From assembly GCA_937982495.1 (NCBI GenBank), contig CALJLX010000455.1, positions 1 through 12,015 of the forward strand: DNA of 12,015 nucleotides, given 5' to 3'. The position numbers and the translations under genes were made by a program. Below, in pieces: positions 7,050-12,015 of the stretch. Positions within the stretch are counted from its first letter, which is position 1; each line of letters opens with the position of its first letter. The notes below the pieces were generated by a model, which ran no database searches, was not told the origin of the DNA, and saw only the letters and a program-made list of their open reading frames with translations. Source of the DNA: an uncultured Desulfuromonas sp. (GTDB lineage: Bacteria; Desulfobacterota; Desulfuromonadia; Desulfuromonadales; Trichloromonadaceae).

Positions 7050-8993
7050 ATGCTGGATCTGATCCGGAAAAAGCAGAAATCGGTCTTCATCAAACTGGCG
7101 TTCGCTATTATCATCCTCAGTTTCGTCATCGGCTACGCCATGCTCACGTCGCCCGGCGACACGGGCGATGCCCAGGGCAACAGCGTGGCGGTGTCCATTG
7201 ACGATGACGCGATCAGTTTCGCCGACTATCAAACGGCCTACGGCAATCTCTACGCCCTTTATCAGAACATCTACCGCGAACAATTCACTCCGGAGCTGGA
7301 GAAACAGCTGGGACTGCGCCGCCAGACGCTCGATATGCTCGTCGAGCAGGTGCTGCTTTCCCGCGAGGCGACCCGTCTCGGGCTGAAGATCGGCGACAAG
7401 GAGCTGGTCGACGCCATCGCCCGCGTGCCCGCCTTTCAGGAAAACGGCGCCTTCAACAAGGACCGTTATCTGCAGGTACTGGCTTATCAGCGCCTGACCC
7501 CGGAGGAGTTCGAAGGGCGTCAGCGCCAGCAGCTGCTGGCGGAAAAGGCGCGGGAGGCGATTGTCGGCCAGGTCGTAGTCGGCGATGCCGATATCGACGA
7601 AGAATACCGCCGGCAGAATGAACAGATCAACCTCGCCTTCGTGCGGCTGGCGCCGGCCGGCTTCGAGGATCGGGCGCGGATCGACGAGGACGGGCTCAAG
7701 ACCTTCTTCGAAAGCGCCAAGGAGGATTTCCGTCTTCCCGAAACGGTGGCCCTGCGCTACCTCCTTTTCGACCCGGCCCGTTATGCCGGAGAGGTTGTCG
7801 CCAGCGACGAGGATCTGGAAAAATACTATCGGCGCAATCTCGACAAGTTCGATATTCCCGAGCAGGTCAAGGCCGCCCATATCCTGATCAAGGTCCCCCT
7901 GGACGCCGATGCGGCGACCCGGGAGAGCCAACGGCAGCGCGCCGACCAGGTACTGGCCGAAGTCAAGGCGGGCAAGGATTTCGCCGCCCTGGTGCGGCAA
8001 TATTCCGATGACCAGGGGACCGTTCCCAAGGACGGCGACCTGGGCTTCTTCCCCCGCGGCGTCATGGTTCCCGAATTCGAACAGGCCGCTTTCGCCATGA
8101 AGCCCGGGGAAACCAGCGAAATCGTCACCACTCCCTTCGGCTATCACATCATCCGTTGCGACGGTTATATCGAGCCGGGAATCAAGCCCCTGGAGGAGGT
8201 ACGGGACGAGGTCAAGGCCGAGGTTGTCGCCGAGAAGAGTCGGCAGCTGGCCCTGGAAAAGGCCATGGATGCCTACAATATCAACCGCAAGACCGGCGAT
8301 CTCGAAAGCGCCGCCCAGGCCAACGCCCTGGAAATTCGGGAGACCGGTTTCTTCAAGCGTGACGGCGCGATCGACGGCTTCGGCCCCGCGCCGGAGATTT
8401 CCGCCACCGCCTTCACTTTGGGAGAAAAGGATCTGGCCCGGCCCCTCGTCCTGCCGCAGGGGGTGGTTCTTTTCGGCCTGAAAGAGCGGCAGGAGAGTCG
8501 CATCCCCGAGTTGAGCGAAGTGCGCGGCGCGGTCGAAGAGGCCTATCGTAAGCAGCGGTCCCGGGAACTGGCCCGTGCGGCGGCGGATGAGCTGCTCGCC
8601 GCCCTGCAAAAAGGCGGCTCCCTGACGGAACGGGCGGCGGCCGATGGTCTGCGGACCGAAGAGACCGGGCTCTTCAGCCGGGCCAATGGCGACTTCCTGC
8701 CCCGCCTCGGCAATGCGCCGGAACTGGCTCAGGCCGCCTTCGCGCTGGAGAAAGAGCTGGCGGCGGTGCCCGCCGTTCATGAAGTCGACGGCACGTTCGT
8801 GGTTGCCGCTCTCAAGGAGCGGCAGGCCGCCGATCCGGCAGCGCTCGACGCCGCCGGTCGCGAGGAGCTCAAGGGGATGGTGCTGACCCGCAAGAAGGAA
8901 GAGATGTTCAAGGAGAAGATGGACGCCCTCAAAAAACAGGCGAACATTGTCGAATCCCCCGCCATTCAAGCCTCGATCGAAAAGGACATTTAA
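7050..8993 (+). CDS. Membrane-anchored periplasmic foldase, PpiD/SurA-like peptidyl-prolyl isomerase
   Basis: A 647-residue protein with a short basic N-terminus (M-L-D-L-I-R-K-K-Q-K), one uncleaved membrane anchor at about 12-32, and the rest in the periplasm. Residues 40-180 form the helical SurA/PpiD-type chaperone arm. Residues about 270-370 are a parvulin domain, recognisable from K-A-A-H-I-L-I at the start, the G-D-L-G-F-F core with a following P-E-F-E-Q-A-A-F, and the ending G-Y-H-I-I-R. The rest (about 420-640) looks like further PpiD-type chaperone region, with a helical Lys/Glu-rich end. PpiD proteins sit at the SecYEG exit and help newly exported proteins fold, outer-membrane proteins among them. 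The layout and length match PpiD (E. coli 623 aa) better than secreted SurA. The ATG at 7050 is chosen over an upstream TTG because of its ribosome binding site. purC follows after only 3 bp, so the two are probably co-transcribed. Confidence 0.9.
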   Translation: MLDLIRKKQKSVFIKLAFAIIILSFVIGYAMLTSPGDTGDAQGNSVAVSIDDDAISFADYQTAYGNLYALYQNIYREQFTPELEKQLGLRRQTLDMLVEQVLLSREATRLGLKIGDKELVDAIARVPAFQENGAFNKDRYLQVLAYQRLTPEEFEGRQRQQLLAEKAREAIVGQVVVGDADIDEEYRRQNEQINLAFVRLAPAGFEDRARIDEDGLKTFFESAKEDFRLPETVALRYLLFDPARYAGEVVASDEDLEKYYRRNLDKFDIPEQVKAAHILIKVPLDADAATRESQRQRADQVLAEVKAGKDFAALVRQYSDDQGTVPKDGDLGFFPRGVMVPEFEQAAFAMKPGETSEIVTTPFGYHIIRCDGYIEPGIKPLEEVRDEVKAEVVAEKSRQLALEKAMDAYNINRKTGDLESAAQANALEIRETGFFKRDGAIDGFGPAPEISATAFTLGEKDLARPLVLPQGVVLFGLKERQESRIPELSEVRGAVEEAYRKQRSRELARAAADELLAALQKGGSLTERAAADGLRTEETGLFSRANGDFLPRLGNAPELAQAAFALEKELAAVPAVHEVDGTFVVAALKERQAADPAALDAAGREELKGMVLTRKKEEMFKEKMDALKKQANIVESPAIQASIEKDI

Positions 8994-8996
8994 GAC

Positions 8997-9887
8997 ATGT
9001 CGATGATAATGACCCAGAGCAACTTCAGCGATCTCAAGCTCGTCAACCGGGGCAAGGTTCGGGATATCTACGACCTGGGCGAATACCTGCTGCTGGTGAC
9101 CACCGACCGCATCTCCGCCTTCGACGTCATCATGAACGAAGGCATCCCGCACAAAGGCTTCGTGCTGACCCAGATCTCCAAGTTCTGGTTTGAGCAGATG
9201 GCCGACATCATCCCCAACCACATCGTCGCCACCGAAGTGAGCGACTTCCCGGCCGTCACCCACCAATACCGCGACCAGCTCGAAGGGCGCAGCATGCTGG
9301 TGAAAAAGGCCAAGCCGCTCCCCGTCGAATGCATCGTGCGCGGTTATGTCTCCGGTTCGGGCTGGAAGGAGTACCAGCAGACCGGCGCTATCTGCGGGAT
9401 TTCCCTCCCCGCCGGGTTGGTGGAGAGCCAGCAGCTGCCCGAGCCGATCTTCACCCCGTCGACCAAGGCGGAACTGGGGGAGCATGACGAGAACATCCCC
9501 TTCGCCAAGGTGGTCGAGCTCTGCGGCCGGGAGATTGCCGACACCATCAGCAACACGACCCTGGCGATCTACAAGCGCGCCCGCGATCTGGCCGATACCA
9601 AGGGGATCATCATCGCCGACACCAAGTTCGAATTCGGCATCTTCGAGGATCGGGTGATCTGGATCGACGAAGCCCTCACCCCCGACTCCTCGCGCTTCTG
9701 GCCCAAGGATCTCTATCGGCCCGGTGGCCCGCAGCCGAGCTTCGACAAGCAGTTCCTGCGTGACTATCTCGAAACCCTCGACTGGGGCAAAAAGGCTCCG
9801 GCACCGCCGTTGCCGGCGGAAATCGTGCGCAAGACCGGCGAAAAATATATCGAGGCGCTTTATCGCATCACCGGGATGAAGCCCTGA
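8997..9887 (+). CDS. purC: Phosphoribosylaminoimidazole-succinocarboxamide synthase (SAICAR synthetase)
   Basis: A 296-residue cytoplasmic enzyme of de novo purine synthesis. It joins CAIR and L-aspartate to SAICAR using ATP. The N-terminal nucleotide-binding stretch R-G-K-V-R-D-I-Y is at 18-25, followed by T-T-D-R-I-S-A-F-D at 35-43. Both family signatures are present: L-P-V-E-C-I-V-R-G-Y-V-S-G-S at 108-121 and I-A-D-T-K-F-E-F-G at 206-214. D-E-A-L-T-P-D-S-S-R-F at 224-234 is also typical. This is the longer form of about 300 residues also seen in fungi, not the 237-residue E. coli form. The ATG at 8997 has AAAGGA (8981-8986) 10 nt upstream; ATGs at 9003 and 9009 are in frame but less well placed. 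It shares a unit with the upstream foldase gene, with a 3-bp gap, and is closed by the terminator at 9909-9936. Confidence 0.97.
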   Translation: MSMIMTQSNFSDLKLVNRGKVRDIYDLGEYLLLVTTDRISAFDVIMNEGIPHKGFVLTQISKFWFEQMADIIPNHIVATEVSDFPAVTHQYRDQLEGRSMLVKKAKPLPVECIVRGYVSGSGWKEYQQTGAICGISLPAGLVESQQLPEPIFTPSTKAELGEHDENIPFAKVVELCGREIADTISNTTLAIYKRARDLADTKGIIIADTKFEFGIFEDRVIWIDEALTPDSSRFWPKDLYRPGGPQPSFDKQFLRDYLETLDWGKKAPAPPLPAEIVRKTGEKYIEALYRITGMKP

Positions 9888-9908
9888 CGGGAAGTGATCG
9901 AAAAAACC

Positions 9909-9936
9909 GGGCCGGGGCCATGCTCCGGCCCTTTTT
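9909..9936 (+). terminator. Rho-independent terminator after purC
   Basis: GGGCCGGGG (9909-9917), loop CCATG (9918-9922), CTCCGGCCC (9923-9931), then five T (9932-9936). The 9-bp stem has a single G-T wobble. Six A residues at 9901-9906 precede the stem and could extend pairing with the T-run. It begins 21 bp after the purC stop. The loop contains an ATG that opens a longer version of the next reading frame. Confidence 0.92.
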
Positions 9937-9939
9937 GTT

Positions 9940-9943
9940 GGAG
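9940..9943 (+). promoter_or_regulatory. Ribosome binding site that decides the lipoprotein start
   Basis: GGAG with a 6-nt spacer to the GTG at 9950. The alternative ATG at 9920 has no such site and lies in the loop of the terminator, so the GTG start is preferred. Confidence 0.6.
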
Positions 9944-9949
9944 CGGCCC

Positions 9950-10627
9950 GTGCCGATAAGCAGCCTTCGCCGAAAACTTATTTCCGCCGTGGGTTTGGGC
10001 CTCCTGCTGTCGGGGTGTGCTTGGCCGGCGGGAAGCGGACTGAACGTCGAGCAACATCTGGCCCGCGCCGATGCCCTGGTCGAGCAGCGGGATTACCTGG
10101 GCGCGGCCGAGGCGGTGGGGCGTGCTTCTCGGCAACGACCCGGTGGGATTGCGCTCTATCTTCGCCAGGGGGAATTGCTGGAAGCCGCCGGTCGACCCGA
10201 GGCGGCGCGTAAGGCCTATCAGCGCGGGTTGGAGGAGGAAGGCGGCGATCTGGCCGAAAAAAAAGAGCTGCACTATCGACTGTTTTTGCTGTTGGCGCTG
10301 AAACTGGCCGACGCGGAAGGGGCGAAGCTCCTGCTGGGCCAACTCCCCGCCGGTTCCCCCCGCTATCTCGATGCCCAGGGCGTGCTGGCCTACGTGGGCG
10401 GGCATCTCCAGGAAGCCCTGCTGTTTTTCGAGCAGGCCCGGGATGCCACCGCCGAAGAGGACCCGCGCGCCCGGATCCTCTATCACACGGCCCTGGCTTA
10501 CGAGCGGGCCGGGGATGCCGATCTCGCCCGCTTGGCCCTCTTTCACGCCGTCAACCAGGCCCAGAGCCTGGGGGTGCGCAAGGATATCGAACGCTTTTTC
10601 TCCCGGCTGCAAGCCCCCAACCCCTGA
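9950..10627 (+). CDS. TPR-repeat lipoprotein of unknown function
   Basis: A 225-residue protein starting at GTG. The signal peptide has basic residues R7, R8 and K9, a hydrophobic core, and the lipobox L-S-G-C with Cys23 as the lipidated residue. The next residue is Ala, which would not retain it in the inner membrane under the E. coli rule, so outer-membrane attachment facing the periplasm is likely. The mature part is almost entirely helical, with about four to five TPR-like helix pairs (near 34-66, 67-100, 107-133, 138-170 and 174-207). Alanine, glycine and tyrosine sit at the usual TPR positions, for example A-L-A-Y-E-R-A-G-D-A-D-L-A-R. TPR lipoproteins act as scaffolds, often for envelope assembly or secretion, but nothing here identifies the partner. 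It follows the purC terminator and lies 14 bp before the permease gene, so those two probably share a transcript. I do not recognise a specific family. Confidence 0.82.
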   Translation: MPISSLRRKLISAVGLGLLLSGCAWPAGSGLNVEQHLARADALVEQRDYLGAAEAVGRASRQRPGGIALYLRQGELLEAAGRPEAARKAYQRGLEEEGGDLAEKKELHYRLFLLLALKLADAEGAKLLLGQLPAGSPRYLDAQGVLAYVGGHLQEALLFFEQARDATAEEDPRARILYHTALAYERAGDADLARLALFHAVNQAQSLGVRKDIERFFSRLQAPNP

Positions 10628-10641
10628 TCCCGCGGAATCCC

Positions 10642-11928
10642 ATGCTCGAACGCCTCTTTCAGCTGCACCGCCACGGCACCACCCCGCGCACCGAAATCGT
10701 GGCCGGCATCACCACCTTTCTCACCGGCGCCTACATCATCTTCGTTCACCCCGCCATGCTCGCCCTGACCGGCATGGATCAGGGCGCCCTGACCACCGTC
10801 ACCTGTCTGATCGCCGCCCTCGGCACCCTGCTGGTGGCGCTCTGGGCCAACGCCCCCCTGATGATGGCCCCGGGCATGGGCCTCAACGCCTTTTTCACCT
10901 ACACCCTGGTCCTCGGCGAGGGCGTGCCCTGGCAGACCGCCCTGGGCGTCGTCTTTCTTTCCGGCCTGTTTTTCCTGGGGCTCACCTGGCTGGGGGTGCG
11001 GGAACGCCTGGCCCGGGCCATTCCCCTGGCCCTGCGGCTCGCCGCCTCGGTCGGCATCGGCCTCTTCATCGCCTTCATCGGTTTGCAGAATCTCGGCCTG
11101 GTGGTCAAGAGCGAGGCGGTGCTGGTGCAGTTGGGGGCCTTCGACGCCCCCGCCCGTCTCGGGCTTTTCGGGCTCTTTGTGGTGATCCTGCTCGAAGCCA
11201 AGCGGGTGCGCGGCGCCATGCTGCTGGGGATTCTCGGCACCGCCGCCCTGGGCATCCTCCTCGGCGTCTCCCCCTGGCCGCAGGGGATCGTCGCCCTGCC
11301 GCCGTCGCCGGCACCCATCGCCCTGCAACTGGATATCCTCGGCGCCCTGCGCATCTCCCTCTGGGCCAGCATTTTCTCCTTCATGTTCGTCGATCTCTTT
11401 GACAGCCTCGGCACCCTGCTGGCGGTCTGCCGGGAGGCGGGCATGGCCGACCCGCACGGGGAAATCCCCCGCCTGCCGCGGATGCTCACCGCCGATGCCC
11501 TGGCCACGGTCGGCGGCGCCCTGCTCGGCACCAGCACCACCACCACCTTCGTCGAATCGGCGAGCGGGGTGGCCGACGGCGGCCGCACCGGCCTGACCGG
11601 GGTCGTCACCGCCGCGCTCTTCCTCTTGGCGGCCTTCTTCACCCCGCTCATCGCCGCCGTTCCCGCCTACGCCACCGCCCCGGCCCTGATCATGGTCGGC
11701 ATCTTCATGATGCGCGGTATCGGCCAGATCGACTTCTACGACTTCGAAGAGGCGGCCCCGGCCTTTCTCACCGTGCTGCTCATGCCCCTGACCTATTCCA
11801 TCGCCAACGGCCTGGCCTTTGGCTTTATCTCCTATGTGGCGATCAAACTCGCCTTGGGCAAGGCGCGGGAATGCGATCCCTTTCTGCTTGGAACGGCGGC
11901 ATTTTCCCTGGTCAGTCTGCTGGTTTGA
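10642..11928 (+). CDS. NCS2-family purine/nucleobase permease, AzgA type
   Basis: A 428-residue inner-membrane transporter with 12 to 14 hydrophobic segments. AzgA-type members of the nucleobase-cation symporter-2 group take up adenine, guanine or hypoxanthine with protons. Recognisable landmarks are the N-terminal R-T-E-I-V-A-G-I-T-T-F-L (16-27), A-P-G-M-G-L-N-A-F-F (76-85), D-L-F-D-S-L-G-T-L (251-259), and the substrate-site stretch G-T-S-T-T-T-T-F-V-E-S-A-S-G-V-A (296-311). Length is normal. The ATG has only a weak GCGGA-like site upstream, and the gene follows the lipoprotein gene by 14 bp, so coupling is possible. Codons end in C and G very strongly. Substrate choice cannot be read from the sequence; adenine versus hypoxanthine/guanine is open. 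With purC just upstream, the region joins purine synthesis and salvage. Confidence 0.93.
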   Translation: MLERLFQLHRHGTTPRTEIVAGITTFLTGAYIIFVHPAMLALTGMDQGALTTVTCLIAALGTLLVALWANAPLMMAPGMGLNAFFTYTLVLGEGVPWQTALGVVFLSGLFFLGLTWLGVRERLARAIPLALRLAASVGIGLFIAFIGLQNLGLVVKSEAVLVQLGAFDAPARLGLFGLFVVILLEAKRVRGAMLLGILGTAALGILLGVSPWPQGIVALPPSPAPIALQLDILGALRISLWASIFSFMFVDLFDSLGTLLAVCREAGMADPHGEIPRLPRMLTADALATVGGALLGTSTTTTFVESASGVADGGRTGLTGVVTAALFLLAAFFTPLIAAVPAYATAPALIMVGIFMMRGIGQIDFYDFEEAAPAFLTVLLMPLTYSIANGLAFGFISYVAIKLALGKARECDPFLLGTAAFSLVSLLV

Positions 11929-11950
11929 CGGCACTCGGCGAGGCGGATTA

Positions 11951-11975
11951 TTTTTTCGCGAAAAGCGTAAAAAAA
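11951..11975 (+). promoter_or_regulatory. A/T-tract region, possible UP element
   Basis: A run of six T (11951-11956) and a run of seven A (11969-11975) flank a CGC/GCG core; TTTTCGCGAAAA at 11953-11964 is a perfect palindrome. The A-run falls at about -40 to -47 relative to the start predicted for the promoter at 11980-12009, where a proximal UP element would lie. The tracts can also pair into an imperfect hairpin, but no T-run follows, so it does not look like a terminator of the permease gene. Confidence 0.4.
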
Positions 11976-11979
11976 CCTG

Positions 11980-12009
11980 TTGACACCCTCGCGCCGACTT
12001 TGCTATAAG
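11980..12009 (+). promoter_or_regulatory. Strong sigma70 promoter pointing off the right edge
   Basis: Perfect -35 TTGACA (11980-11985), an 18-bp spacer, and -10 TATAAG (12004-12009) preceded by TG plus one base (extended -10). The start point would be about position 12016, just outside the window. The 86 bases between the permease stop and the right edge hold no gene. The target may be a highly expressed gene, possibly a stable RNA, but it cannot be seen from here. Confidence 0.8.
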
Positions 12010-12015
12010 TTGGCT

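Noticed and set aside
7026..9485. An 819-codon open frame on the minus strand opposite the foldase and purC genes
   Set aside because: It lies fully antisense to two well-supported genes, its translation has no recognisable domain, and long antisense frames are expected in GC-rich DNA with strong third-position bias.
10543..11934. A 463-codon open frame on the minus strand opposite the permease
   Set aside because: Same reason: Gly/Glu/Asp/Gln-rich low-complexity product opposite a clear membrane transporter.

Overview
The window is an ordinary, densely packed piece of chromosome from a GC-rich, rod-shaped Gram-negative bacterium. Three things point to the Desulfuromonadales/Geobacterales group: a complete mreB-mreC-mreD-mrdA-rodA elongasome operon, a PpiD-like foldase whose N-terminus resembles those of Geobacter relatives, and a long-form purC. 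This placement is inferred from protein character and gene content, not from a search. No mobile element, CRISPR array, tRNA or rRNA is visible.

Left arm (positions 1-6865), all on the minus strand, so it is transcribed from right to left. Transcription starts at a good sigma70-type promoter (6922-6950) and runs through mreB, a 9-bp hairpin with a short T-run, mreC, mreD, mrdA (PBP2) and rodA. From mreC onward the genes overlap by 4 bp or lie 5 bp apart. These genes make the machinery for lateral cell-wall growth: the actin-like MreB filament, the MreC/MreD membrane adaptors, the PBP2 transpeptidase and the RodA glycosyltransferase. After rodA an 88-bp gap with its own extended -10 promoter leads into a radical-SAM gene of the AmmeMemoRadiSam family (amrS). 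The first codons of an unidentified exported protein then run off the left edge.

Right arm (7050-12015), all on the plus strand and divergent from mreB. A membrane-anchored parvulin-type foldase (PpiD/SurA-like) is followed after 3 bp by purC (SAICAR synthetase). A clear Rho-independent terminator closes that unit. Next come a small TPR lipoprotein, whose start has to be moved out of the terminator to a GTG, and an AzgA-type NCS2 purine/nucleobase permease. The last 80 bases hold no gene but end in a strong promoter (TTGACA, 18 bp, TATAAG with extended TG) pointing off the right edge.

I did not find a new defence, mobile or metabolic system. The points worth a second look are small. They are the Pro/Gly/Ser-rich C-terminal tail on PBP2, the hairpin between mreB and mreC, the stand-alone amrS, the foldase-purC pairing, the terminator/start overlap of the lipoprotein gene, and the strong promoter at the right edge.
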